Assembly (NCBI GenBank): GCA_017394765.1
Contig: JAFPXF010000062.1
Location: 1-58,009 of the forward strand
From: Bacteroidales bacterium
GTDB lineage: Bacteria > Bacteroidota > Bacteroidia > Bacteroidales > WCHB1-69
Direction of reading: 5' to 3'
DNA: 58,009 nt
A program made the position numbers and the translations under genes. Every line of letters starts with the position of its first letter. The first letter of the stretch is position 1. The notes under the pieces were generated by a model. It was given only the letters and a program-made list of their open reading frames with translations, ran no database searches and was not told the origin of the DNA. Positions 17,957-26,714 of the stretch are shown here, piece after piece.

Positions 17957-19402
17957 ATGACACTCATCAAGTCCATTTCCGGCATCCGGGGCACCATCGG
18001 CGGGAACACCGGTGAGAACCTCACCCCTATTGACATCATCGAACTCACCTCAGCTTTTGTGGCGTTTCTGCAACGCAATCGCATGCAGGCATCAGCCAAC
18101 TCCGAAGAAGCCGGTGGCGAGGCGCACCCCCAAGGGGAAGCCCGCAAGAAGCTCACCATTGTGGTAGGTCGTGACGCGCGTGTCTCCGGGGAGATGGTCA
18201 GCCGCTTAGTGTGCGGAACCCTGCAGGGCATGGGAGCCGATGTGATTGACACGGGGCTTTCGACCACGCCGACCACAGAGATGGCCGTACTGCACCATCA
18301 CGCCGACGGCGGCGTCATCGTCACCGCCTCCCACAACCCCGGCCAGTGGAACGCCCTCAAGCTGCTCAACAACAAGGGCGAGTTCCTGTCGGGCGAGGAC
18401 GGCCGCGAGTTGCAGGAGATTGCCGCCCAGAGACAGTTCCAATACGCCACTGCCAACAGTCTCGGCACCTACACGCCCTACGGCAACTCCATCCAAGACC
18501 ATATCGACGCCATCCTGCGGTTGCCGTTGGTAAACCGCGACGCCATTGCCAAGGCCGACTTCTCCGTCATCATCGACGCCATCAACTCCACGGGGGCACT
18601 CGCCCTTCCGCCGTTGTTGAAGCAACTCGGCGTCAAGCGGGTCACGCTGCTCAACGGTGAGCCCAACGGCCTGTTCGCCCACAATCCGGAGCCTATTCCC
18701 GAGAACTTGTACGGCATCTCCGAAGCCATGAGCAAGGAGAATTACGACATCGGTTTCGTGGTGGATCCCGATGTGGACCGCCTGGCCTTCATCAAGCCTG
18801 ACGGCAAGATGTTCGGCGAGGAATACACGCTGGTCACCGTGGCCGACTATGTGCTGCAGCACATGCCGGGCAACACGGTCTCGAATCTCTCCTCCACGCG
18901 CGCGCTGCGCGACTTGAGCCGTCAATACGGTGTCGAGTACAACGCCTCCGCCGTGGGAGAGGTCAACGTGGTGGAGAAGATGAAAGCCACACACGCCGTC
19001 ATCGGCGGCGAGGGCAACGGCGGAGTCATTTATCCCGAACTGCACTACGGCCGCGACGCCCTCGTGGGCATAGCCCTCATGCTCTCCTACATGGCCACCT
19101 CCGGCAAATCATGCAGCCAACTTCGCGCCCTCTACCCGGACTACAAGATTTCCAAGAACAAGATCGAGCTTCGTGGCGAGATGGACACTGCCAAGATACT
19201 CGACCGCATCGCCGAGCAGTACGCCAGCCACCAGGTGGACCGCACCGACGGCGTCAGAATCGACTTCGAGGAGAGCTGGGTCCATGTCCGCGGCTCCAAC
19301 ACAGAGCCCATCCTGCGCATCTATGCCGAAGCCCTGACAGAAGCCACTGCCGACAACATCGCCCGCAAGCTGCTCCAAGACATCCATGACATCATCCGCT
19401 AA
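17957..19402 (+). CDS. glmM: Phosphoglucosamine mutase / phosphohexomutase (GlmM)
   Basis: Alpha-D-phosphohexomutase family, interconverting GlcN-6-P and GlcN-1-P for UDP-GlcNAc (peptidoglycan and LPS) in the cytosol. The 481 residues hold all four family sites: the phosphoserine loop VTASHNPGQWNALK (S125), the metal loop VVDPDVDRLAF, the sugar loop GEGNGGVIYPE, and the phosphate-binding RGSNTEPILRIY near the C terminus. An insertion of about 25 residues (after RNRMQASANS) shifts the serine relative to E. coli GlmM. The DPDVDR variant also occurs in phosphomanno/glucomutases, so substrate preference is inferred; glmS at 47-49 kb fits a GlmM role. Start at 17957 because longer frames cross the terminator and promoter. 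Confidence 0.85.
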   Translation: MTLIKSISGIRGTIGGNTGENLTPIDIIELTSAFVAFLQRNRMQASANSEEAGGEAHPQGEARKKLTIVVGRDARVSGEMVSRLVCGTLQGMGADVIDTGLSTTPTTEMAVLHHHADGGVIVTASHNPGQWNALKLLNNKGEFLSGEDGRELQEIAAQRQFQYATANSLGTYTPYGNSIQDHIDAILRLPLVNRDAIAKADFSVIIDAINSTGALALPPLLKQLGVKRVTLLNGEPNGLFAHNPEPIPENLYGISEAMSKENYDIGFVVDPDVDRLAFIKPDGKMFGEEYTLVTVADYVLQHMPGNTVSNLSSTRALRDLSRQYGVEYNASAVGEVNVVEKMKATHAVIGGEGNGGVIYPELHYGRDALVGIALMLSYMATSGKSCSQLRALYPDYKISKNKIELRGEMDTAKILDRIAEQYASHQVDRTDGVRIDFEESWVHVRGSNTEPILRIYAEALTEATADNIARKLLQDIHDIIR

Positions 19403-19419
19403 TCCCCAATCCTCCTGAC

Positions 19420-20733
19420 ATGAAAATCCGACTGCTTCTTCTGGCACTCTGCGTTATCGCCTGGGGCTGCATCATTCCAGAGCAAATGACTTCCGGAAAC
19501 ACGGCTGGCTCCGCACAGACGGGGTACGACATCGTCCTCACAAACATCGATCGCGCCCAAGAGAACAAGCCCATCTATCTTTATGGATATGACGGCCTCG
19601 ATGTCGTCTGCATCGACAGTGCCATTGTGTTCCGGGGGAGGGCCGAATTCAAGAACAAGAACAACATCCCGCGCGGCATCTACACCATCTCCTCCACTCC
19701 CGACGTGCGTTCATCTGAGGAGCTGAACCGGCAAGGGAAGGACATTGTCTTCAACCAAACCACGAAATTCTACGTCAACCTCGGCGAGCATCTGACGACC
19801 AACAGCGAAGAGAACAACCAGCTGTTCCGCTATTATGAGCAGAAGGCCGCCGCCACGACGCCTGCCCTTGCGCAGTCGGTCTTCAACAACTTCACCACCA
19901 CCTCACCCAGTTCCTTTGTCAGCAAATACATCCGCGCGACGGAGACCGTCGGAGCTCCCATCAAGGGAGATGCCGCCTTCCGCCAACAACTCAACGCCAT
20001 CGATTTTTCGGACACGCGCCTCTTGCATGTGCCCAATGCCTACATACAAAACATCCTGAACTACATTGTGCAGCCCGAGAGCCAGGAGGCTTCCGTCTGC
20101 ATTGCCAAAGCAGACGCGCTGCTGTCGCGCTGTACCAACGCCGCCGTGCGCAACTGCTACATCCGTGCGTTGTTCTCCCTGCTGGATGTTCACAATCCCG
20201 ACTACGACCCCGTGTTGGTGTATCTCTACGACCATTACGACCACACCTGGGTCGAAGAGGGTTCCGAACGTCGAATCGAACGCAAAATCAACAACCTGCG
20301 CAAGATTATCCCTGGCGCGCAAATCCCGGAACTCATCTCCCACGACATCCATGGCAAAGCGCACTCCACCAACGATATCCAGAGACGCTATACCGTGCTT
20401 TGGTTCTGGGACCCCGACTGCGACCATTGCCAGGAGATGACCCCGCCGTTGCACCGGTTCTACCAGGAACACGGACGCGATTACGATTTCGAAGTTTTTG
20501 CCATCGAGGTCAACGACGACTACGACCGTTGGAAAGCCTTCTCCGACAAGCACCAATTGTGGGACTGGACCAATCTCAGCACCTCGCGCGGGGATCAAAA
20601 CATCGACTTCATCGAATATTTCGATATCATGACCACGCCCGTGATCCTTTTGATCGACAATTCAAAAAACCACACAATAATCAAACGCCAAATCACGTTA
20701 GATGAGCTGCGATTATTTTTTAGCAAGAAATAA
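19420..20733 (+). CDS. Thioredoxin-fold lipoprotein (TlpA-like, DUF5106 type)
   Basis: A 437-residue periplasmic or outer-membrane-facing lipoprotein. Signal and lipobox: MKIRLLLLALCVIAWGC, cysteine 17. The N-terminal region is a DUF4369/DUF5106-like beta and helical domain. The C-terminal ~140 residues are a thioredoxin fold with WFWDPDCDHCQEM, CxxC at C334/C337, and a cis-proline region MTTPVILL. Such proteins are thought to reduce or isomerise disulfides in the cell envelope. It lies 17 nt after glmM and 15 nt before a paralogue, so probably in the same operon. Confidence 0.8.
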   Translation: MKIRLLLLALCVIAWGCIIPEQMTSGNTAGSAQTGYDIVLTNIDRAQENKPIYLYGYDGLDVVCIDSAIVFRGRAEFKNKNNIPRGIYTISSTPDVRSSEELNRQGKDIVFNQTTKFYVNLGEHLTTNSEENNQLFRYYEQKAAATTPALAQSVFNNFTTTSPSSFVSKYIRATETVGAPIKGDAAFRQQLNAIDFSDTRLLHVPNAYIQNILNYIVQPESQEASVCIAKADALLSRCTNAAVRNCYIRALFSLLDVHNPDYDPVLVYLYDHYDHTWVEEGSERRIERKINNLRKIIPGAQIPELISHDIHGKAHSTNDIQRRYTVLWFWDPDCDHCQEMTPPLHRFYQEHGRDYDFEVFAIEVNDDYDRWKAFSDKHQLWDWTNLSTSRGDQNIDFIEYFDIMTTPVILLIDNSKNHTIIKRQITLDELRLFFSKK

Positions 20734-20748
20734 AAACAACCTTTAATT

Positions 20749-22260
20749 ATGAAAAAAAAATATCTGTTCCTTCTGTGCCTGGCCATTTTCACCTTTGGCA
20801 ATGTGTTTGCCCAAAAAGGCAAAAGCGCACCTCAAAAAGGACATGAGTTGATTTTCAACATCAAGGATTCCAAGGACAACCTCGTCTATTTGGTCATCCA
20901 TTACAATGAAAAACTGATTCTCAAGGATTCCGTAAAGCCCACCTCGCCCGGCAAGTTCATCTTCAAAGGCGACAACAGGTATGACGACGGCTTGTACTCC
21001 CTGGTTTCCCAGGACAAGAGACTCTATCTCAACTTCATTATCGACAACAACCAATTTTTCACCTACAACCTTGACACCACCTCCGATGTACACGGCTTCA
21101 CCGTTCTCCGCTCGCCCGAGAACGAGGAGATGTTGAAATTCCAAAAAAAGACCGCCGAAGCCCAGAAAATCTCCATGGAATGGGCCAAGAAGAAAAAAGA
21201 GTTCGATGACAAGGGCGTCAAAGACAGTGCCGACTTCTATATGGACAAACTCAAGGGACTCAACGAAGAGATGCGCACCTTCATTGACGACCTCATTGCC
21301 GCACATCCTGACTACCTGTTCTCCAAGATGCAAAAATCCTACTTGGACATTGACGTGCCCGAATTCAAAAAAGACGATGGAACCACCGACCAAGTGGCGC
21401 AAGTGATCTATTACCGCACGCACTTCTGGGACAACTTCGACCTGGCCGACCGCCGTTTCATCTACATCCCCTCTTTCGAACCGAAAATGAAGGATTATTT
21501 CACCAAGCTGCTCTACCACCAAGAGTCGGACACTATCAACAAATATATCGACATGTTTTTGGCCAAGACCGAGCCCGACACCTTCATGTACCGTTATTGT
21601 GTCAGTTGGCTCACTTACGAGTTCGAGACCAGCAAGATCATCGGCCACGACGCCGTTTTCTGTCACATTGCCAAGACCAACCAGCTGGCAGGCAAATGTT
21701 ACTGGCTTGATGAAGACATCCTCGGAAAATACCAAAAGCGTGTCAAACGTCTTGAGCCCATTCTGATTGGCAAGATTGCCCCCGAGCTGATCATCCCCGA
21801 CACCAATCTATACGAAGACGCGCGGTATTGGAAATCCTCCTACCGTCTCTCCAAGCCCTATACCATCCTTTGGTTTTTCGATCCCAACTGCCCCACCTGC
21901 AAAAAGGAGTCAAAAGCCCTGCGTCAGGTATATGACTCCTTAGAGACCATCGGCAAGCGCAATTTTGACGTCTATGCCATTGGCAACGACGACACCATCG
22001 AAGCGTGGAAAAAATATGTGAAAGAAAACAACTATCCCTGGACCAATGTGGGCGGCAACAAGGGCAACATCGACTATTTGGACTATTTCGGCATCTACGA
22101 GACCGGCAATCCCGCCATGTTCATCCTCAACTCCAAGCACGAGATCATCCTCAACAAGCGCATCGACATGCACAATCTGCCGCAATTCCTGGAGGAGTAT
22201 GAGAAAATCACACGCCTGAAAGCGGAAGAGGCCGCCAAAGCCGCAGGGAATCAAGAATAA
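20749..22260 (+). CDS. Periplasmic thioredoxin-fold protein (TlpA-like, DUF5106 type)
   Basis: A 503-residue paralogue of the previous gene. It has a cleavable signal (MKKKYLFLLCLAIFTFGNVF, then AQ) rather than a lipobox. A DUF4369-like strand region (residues 30-120), a lysine-rich helical middle, and a C-terminal thioredoxin domain follow, with WFFDPNCPTCKKE (C381/C384) and a cis-proline strand NPAMFIL. The last residues are an E/K/A-rich tail. Tandem copies of this architecture are common in Bacteroidales. The alpha-oxoamine synthase gene follows by 39 nt. Confidence 0.8.
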   Translation: MKKKYLFLLCLAIFTFGNVFAQKGKSAPQKGHELIFNIKDSKDNLVYLVIHYNEKLILKDSVKPTSPGKFIFKGDNRYDDGLYSLVSQDKRLYLNFIIDNNQFFTYNLDTTSDVHGFTVLRSPENEEMLKFQKKTAEAQKISMEWAKKKKEFDDKGVKDSADFYMDKLKGLNEEMRTFIDDLIAAHPDYLFSKMQKSYLDIDVPEFKKDDGTTDQVAQVIYYRTHFWDNFDLADRRFIYIPSFEPKMKDYFTKLLYHQESDTINKYIDMFLAKTEPDTFMYRYCVSWLTYEFETSKIIGHDAVFCHIAKTNQLAGKCYWLDEDILGKYQKRVKRLEPILIGKIAPELIIPDTNLYEDARYWKSSYRLSKPYTILWFFDPNCPTCKKESKALRQVYDSLETIGKRNFDVYAIGNDDTIEAWKKYVKENNYPWTNVGGNKGNIDYLDYFGIYETGNPAMFILNSKHEIILNKRIDMHNLPQFLEEYEKITRLKAEEAAKAAGNQE

Positions 22261-22299
22261 TTCAACAAAAGATCATCCATAACTTTATTATTCAAAAAT

Positions 22300-23568
22300 A
22301 TGATAAATGACATTTTTGACAGACTCAAAGAGTCTTCTGGTGGTCCGATAGGACAATATCGTGAAAAAATCGACGGTTATTTCGCATTCCCGAAACTGGA
22401 AGGCGAACTTGGTCCGCACATGCGTTTCAACGGGAAGAATGTACTCTGTTGGAGCCTCAACAACTATCTCGGCCTGGCGAACCATCCCGAAGTGCGCAAG
22501 GCCGATGCGGAAGGCGCGGCCCGTTGGGGCATGGCCTATCCGATGGGAAGCCGCATGATGACCGGGCAGACCGCACTGCACGAGCAACTGGAGAGAGAAC
22601 TGGCCGATTTCGAGCATAAGGAGGCCGCCTTTGAGTTCAATTTCGGCTACCAAGGGATCCTGTCCACCATCGACTCCCTGGTCTGCCGTCACGATGTCAT
22701 CGTGTATGATGCGGAGGCCCACGCCTGCCTGTTGGACGGCATCCGTCTCCATATCGGCAAGAAGTTCAAATTCCGTCACAACAACATCCAAGACTGCGAG
22801 AGGGTGATGGCCAACGCCTGCAAGATCGCTGACGAGCAAGGCGGCGGCGTGCTGCTCATCACCGAAGGCGTGTTCGGCATGACCGGCGCCCTCGGCATCC
22901 TCGACCAAATTGCAGCCCTCAAGAAGAAATACCCGTTCCGCATCCTCATCGACGACGCCCACGGCTTCGGCTGCATGGGGCCCCACGGCAGAGGCACCTC
23001 CGAGCATTTCGGCGTGATGGACGACATTGACATCTACATCGGCGCCTACGCCAAATCCATGGCCACCATCGGCGGCTTTGTCGCTTCCGAAAAACAAATC
23101 ATCAACTACCTGCGCTACAACATGCGTTCCCAGATGTACGCCAAATCACTGCCCATGCCCATCGTGGAAGGCTGTCTGAAACGTCTCGAAATCATTCGCA
23201 GCGAAGAGGGCGACAAACTCCGGGAACAACTCTGGAAAATCACCCGCAGCCTGCAAAAAGGCTTCCGTGAGTTAGGCTATGAAATCGGACCCGCCGAGGC
23301 ATGCGTCACCCCGGTTCATCTGGAATGCGGCGTCAACCAAGCCGCCAACATCGCCGTTGACCTGCGCGAAAACTACAACATCTTCTGCTCCATTGTCACT
23401 TACCCTGTCATCCCCGCCGGAATGCTCATCTTCCGCATCATCCCCACCGCCGCACACAGCATGGAGGATGTCAACCGCACCCTCGATGCCTTCCGCGACA
23501 TCAAGGAACGATTGGCACAAGGCGTCTATGACAAGCCCATTCCCGACATGAACCTCTTCAAGAAATAA
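22300..23568 (+). CDS. Alpha-oxoamine synthase (serine palmitoyltransferase-like, PLP)
   Basis: A 422-residue fold-type I PLP enzyme of the alpha-oxoamine synthase family, which condenses an amino acid with an acyl-CoA or acyl-ACP and loses CO2. Signs are LCWSLNNYLGLANHP, YPMGSRMMTGQTALHEQLE, the PLP aspartate/histidine loop ILIDDAHGFGCMG, and the Schiff-base lysine K252 in AYAKSMATIGGF. Candidates are serine palmitoyltransferase (sphingolipids), cysteate fatty acyltransferase (sulfonolipids), or glycine C-acetyltransferase; sequence alone does not decide. It differs from the shorter Bacteroides Spt sequences I recall and has an N-terminal IFDRLKESSGGPIGQY segment typical of a separate Bacteroidota clade. 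It is the last gene of the glmM unit, ended by the terminator at 23587. Confidence 0.75.
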   Translation: MINDIFDRLKESSGGPIGQYREKIDGYFAFPKLEGELGPHMRFNGKNVLCWSLNNYLGLANHPEVRKADAEGAARWGMAYPMGSRMMTGQTALHEQLERELADFEHKEAAFEFNFGYQGILSTIDSLVCRHDVIVYDAEAHACLLDGIRLHIGKKFKFRHNNIQDCERVMANACKIADEQGGGVLLITEGVFGMTGALGILDQIAALKKKYPFRILIDDAHGFGCMGPHGRGTSEHFGVMDDIDIYIGAYAKSMATIGGFVASEKQIINYLRYNMRSQMYAKSLPMPIVEGCLKRLEIIRSEEGDKLREQLWKITRSLQKGFRELGYEIGPAEACVTPVHLECGVNQAANIAVDLRENYNIFCSIVTYPVIPAGMLIFRIIPTAAHSMEDVNRTLDAFRDIKERLAQGVYDKPIPDMNLFKK

Positions 23569-23586
23569 ACAACACCTTAGATAGTC

Positions 23587-23618
23587 AAGCACCTGTCACC
23601 TAACAGGTGCTTTTTTTT
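23587..23618 (+). terminator. Rho-independent terminator of the glmM operon
   Basis: AAGCACCTG (23587-23595) / CAGGTGCTT (23604-23612) with an 8-T run. Confidence 0.92.
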
Positions 23619-23636
23619 CGCATTTAGTCCCAAAAC

Positions 23637-24767
23637 ATGTCCGGCATCTACATACATGTCCCCTTTTGTCTGAGCAAGTGCCTCTACTGCGGCTTTTACT
23701 CCGTGGCGAACACTCGCAACAAAGATCTGTATGTCAACATATTGTTGGAAGAAATCAAACTTCGCCGCGACTATCTTTCCCACAGTCCCATCCATACCCT
23801 CTATTTCGGAGGCGGCACCCCGAGCCTGCTCTCCGCCGACGAGCTGTTGCAAATTTTACAACAGCTGAAGCAACACCACGACTGTGGCGGCCTCAAGGAA
23901 ATAACGCTGGAGGCCAATCCCGAGCAGCTCACCCCGGAGTACTGCAAAGCGCTGCGAGCGCTGGGCTTCAACCGCCTGAGCATCGGGGTGCAGTCGTTCC
24001 AAGAACATGTGCTCCGATTCATGGGCCGCCGCCACACTGCGCAACAGGCCATTCATGCGGTGGAAAACGCCTATGCCGCGGGCTTCAACAACATCTCCAT
24101 CGACCTCATCTACGGTGTGTCGGAACGCACCGACGAGCAATGGGGCCAAGACCTTGACATGGCCTTCCGAATGCCCATACAGCATCTCTCCTGCTACGCC
24201 CTCACGGAAGAGGAGAACAGCAGGCTCCACAAGCAAATCCAAGGTGGGAAACACGCACCCGTGGACGACGAGCAGGCGGAGCGGCAATACAAACTTCTGC
24301 ACGAGCACCTTGTCCACACGGACTTCCGGCAGTATGAGGTCTCCAACTACTGCCTCCCGGGTTTCGAGTCCCGGCACAACTCGGCTTATTGGGACCATAC
24401 TCCATATTTGGGATTGGGGCCCGCCGCACACTCCTTCGACGGACGCTCACGGCAATGGAATCCGGCCAACCTGAAGCGATACGGGGAGAACGTGGCCCAC
24501 GGCATCACCTGCGAGGAGCGGGAGGAACTCTCCTCCGCCGACCTCTACAACGAGACAGTGTTGCTCGCTTTGCGCACCCGCAAGGGCCTCGATCTGGAGG
24601 CATTGCGTGCCCAATACGGCAACGAGAGGGTACAGGGAATCTTGAACCACTTCCAGGAGCATGTGCCCGCCAGCCAATACGAAAACGCCGCCGGCAAACT
24701 GAGACTCACCGCGGAGGGGCTCTGGTTTGCCGACGGCATTGCCGAAAATCTCTTTATCGTGGATTAG
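23637..24767 (+). CDS. hemW: Radical SAM heme chaperone HemW
   Basis: A 376-residue radical SAM protein of the HemN/HemW group. The cluster motif CLSKCLYC (C11, C15, C18) binds the 4Fe-4S cluster, FGGGTPSLL is the SAM-binding motif, and EANPEQLT, LNRLSIGVQSF and SIDLIYGV are family landmarks. Length and the N terminus starting directly at GIYIHVPFC fit HemW (heme insertion) better than the longer coproporphyrinogen dehydrogenase HemN. The start ATG is 19 nt after the T run of the preceding terminator. The last 4 nt overlap the convergent von Willebrand/barrel gene. Confidence 0.92.
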   Translation: MSGIYIHVPFCLSKCLYCGFYSVANTRNKDLYVNILLEEIKLRRDYLSHSPIHTLYFGGGTPSLLSADELLQILQQLKQHHDCGGLKEITLEANPEQLTPEYCKALRALGFNRLSIGVQSFQEHVLRFMGRRHTAQQAIHAVENAYAAGFNNISIDLIYGVSERTDEQWGQDLDMAFRMPIQHLSCYALTEEENSRLHKQIQGGKHAPVDDEQAERQYKLLHEHLVHTDFRQYEVSNYCLPGFESRHNSAYWDHTPYLGLGPAAHSFDGRSRQWNPANLKRYGENVAHGITCEEREELSSADLYNETVLLALRTRKGLDLEALRAQYGNERVQGILNHFQEHVPASQYENAAGKLRLTAEGLWFADGIAENLFIVD

Positions 24768-26542
24768 AAACGATAGCCTACGTTGAAGGAGAAGTTGAAA
24801 TAGAGCGGATGCGTGTCGTATCTGTAGAACTGTTCGATCACAGCTCTGTTTTCATCCGTACTGGGACCCGTATAGAAAGTCTCGTCGTGTCCCCAGCGAT
24901 TTTGCAACTCCTGGCCTTGCACATAATTATCATTCACATCATAAACACCTGCAGGAGCCGCAAGCGGATCTTTGTAATAGGCGTGGAATCCACCGAGCGT
25001 CAAGTCGGTGAAAAAGTAAAGTTTATGTTTGATGGTGGTGAGACCGAGTCGCAGTGTGCCGCCGGCACCCATCTTGTTGTCAGCCGTCCACGTGAACTTC
25101 TTGGGACGCTCCACCGTATTGTGGAACCTAAGATCCACCGCACCGCCCAGCATGAAGGCGACTTTGTTCTCATAATCGCCCACCAACATCAGCGGTCCAA
25201 GGCCGATATGGAACGGACCGTGCACGAAGAAGGGCCACTTGAGGGAAAGCATGCCGCCTACGGCCATGTTATCTTTTTTCTTCGTGGGGAAGGCGAAATC
25301 GAAACCGGCACACAGACCGCCATAGGTCAGGGTTTTTGTTTGGGAGGCAATCTCGAAGTCAAGGCCGGCATTCACACCAAGGAAGGGTCTTTTGCTATAG
25401 GTGACAGCCGGAGTTTTTTCCTGCACTTTGGGAACAATGACATTGTTGTCGGTATAGTCGCCGATAGTCCAGCGCACGCGGCCTTGGTGGGCGCTGGGCA
25501 CATAGCAGGTCAGGTTCTGCCACCGCTTGATGAGGTCGTTGGCCATTTTCTCGAACTGGGCCTCCACCTGGGAGAAGTCATCCAACAAGACAGGGTCTTC
25601 GGAAGAGATGCCTTGGAAAACCTCCTTGTAGAGTTTGTTGTCCTCGGAGACATCGTTGCCCTTGACAGCGATGACATGGCTCTTGAGGGACTTGCCGCCC
25701 ACGGAGCGGTTCACCACGTTGTCGCGGATATATTGGAAATAGGGGTTGTCAAGGCCTCTTTGAGGCACGCCGAGGCGTTCGTCCTTGGAGTGGTTGTCAT
25801 AGCCATCGGTGAAGGATACCATGCAGGCATGGTCAAACTTGTCGCGCTCGGAATCCGGAAGCGAGGCCACATAATCGGCGATCATGTCGGAACCCTTGCG
25901 CATGGCGTAATAGAGGGAAGTGTTGTTGTACAACGTCAAGCCGTGGATAAACTGAACCATGCGGTCCTTTGAGCTGGCGGTCAAGGGCTCGATGTCGCGC
26001 ACCATCTCATCGGTATTGCTCATGGTGTTGAAGCCTACAATGCCAATACGGACACTGCCGTCCGGAGAAGCGTTATAGAGGATGTCCAGGAACTTGATGG
26101 CACTGCTTTGCAACTTTGCAAAGTTGGCGTCGCCCAGGGAGTTGCTGCAGTCAAGAATCAACATCGCCACCATAATCTTGTCGGTTTCGAAGTTCTGTTG
26201 GGCATCCTTCACCTCGCTGTCGCGTTGCCAGCTGTAATTCTTGCCATTGTTCTGCCATTTCCAGAACTTGAGCCCATCCTTAAAGCCATCGGGGCAGTCT
26301 GTGGTGGCCTTCTCGAAGGTGAAAGAGATAGACTCGTCCTCTTCCACCACACCGCGCAACGTGTCGGGCACGGAGAAGAAGATACCTTTGGAGGAGATGT
26401 CGGTCAGGTTATAGACAAATTGTCCGTTCGCAGCACGACTGATGGAGTAATCGCCTTCGATATAATATTTGGCTTTGTCAGCCTGGGCTAACGAGGCGAT
26501 GACACACAAGACACTTGTCAACAAAAACAATATTCTTTTCAT
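24764..26542 (-). CDS. Von Willebrand A domain fused to an outer-membrane barrel-like domain
   Basis: A 592-residue exported protein. Signal peptide MKRILFLLTSVLCVIASLAQ; start at 26542 chosen because the longer frame would place 29 non-signal residues ahead of it. Residues ~122-330 form a vWA domain with a complete MIDAS: D131-x-S133-x-S135 (LDCSNSLG), T208 and D246 (SFTDGYDN). From ~370 the sequence turns into alternating hydrophobic/aromatic strands (FLGVNAGLDFEIA, GGMLSLKWPFF, FMLGGAVDLRF, LRLGLTTIKHKLYFF) ending in FNFSFNVGYRF, a typical barrel C terminus. The combination suggests a surface-exposed or periplasmic adhesion module anchored by a barrel. I do not know a named family. Confidence 0.7.
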   Translation of the reverse strand: MKRILFLLTSVLCVIASLAQADKAKYYIEGDYSISRAANGQFVYNLTDISSKGIFFSVPDTLRGVVEEDESISFTFEKATTDCPDGFKDGLKFWKWQNNGKNYSWQRDSEVKDAQQNFETDKIMVAMLILDCSNSLGDANFAKLQSSAIKFLDILYNASPDGSVRIGIVGFNTMSNTDEMVRDIEPLTASSKDRMVQFIHGLTLYNNTSLYYAMRKGSDMIADYVASLPDSERDKFDHACMVSFTDGYDNHSKDERLGVPQRGLDNPYFQYIRDNVVNRSVGGKSLKSHVIAVKGNDVSEDNKLYKEVFQGISSEDPVLLDDFSQVEAQFEKMANDLIKRWQNLTCYVPSAHQGRVRWTIGDYTDNNVIVPKVQEKTPAVTYSKRPFLGVNAGLDFEIASQTKTLTYGGLCAGFDFAFPTKKKDNMAVGGMLSLKWPFFVHGPFHIGLGPLMLVGDYENKVAFMLGGAVDLRFHNTVERPKKFTWTADNKMGAGGTLRLGLTTIKHKLYFFTDLTLGGFHAYYKDPLAAPAGVYDVNDNYVQGQELQNRWGHDETFYTGPSTDENRAVIEQFYRYDTHPLYFNFSFNVGYRF

Positions 26543-26609
26543 AATCAAAAAATTTATTTCAAAACTCCAATATCTTGCTTTTATTGCATAATACACCAAA
26601 AAAGCGTAG

Positions 26610-26617
26610 CAAAGATA
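26610..26617 (-). promoter_or_regulatory. Promoter -7 box for the vWA/barrel gene
   Basis: Minus strand reads TATCTTTG, 67 nt before the ATG at 26542. It lies back to back with the box for the GH20 gene. Confidence 0.65.
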
Positions 26618-26686
26618 TTCAATAAGCATGCATAATTTGCATCGTCAAAAAAAAATTGCTAACCGTTGCATTTGAATATCTTTTCG

Positions 26687-26694
26687 TATTTTCG
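26687..26694 (+). promoter_or_regulatory. Promoter -7 box for the GH20 gene
   Basis: TATTTTCG (TAnnTTCG variant), with a possible -33 TTG at 26666-26668 and 20 nt before the ATG at 26715. Confidence 0.5.
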
Positions 26695-26714
26695 CAGTTT
26701 AAAACACACCTTTT

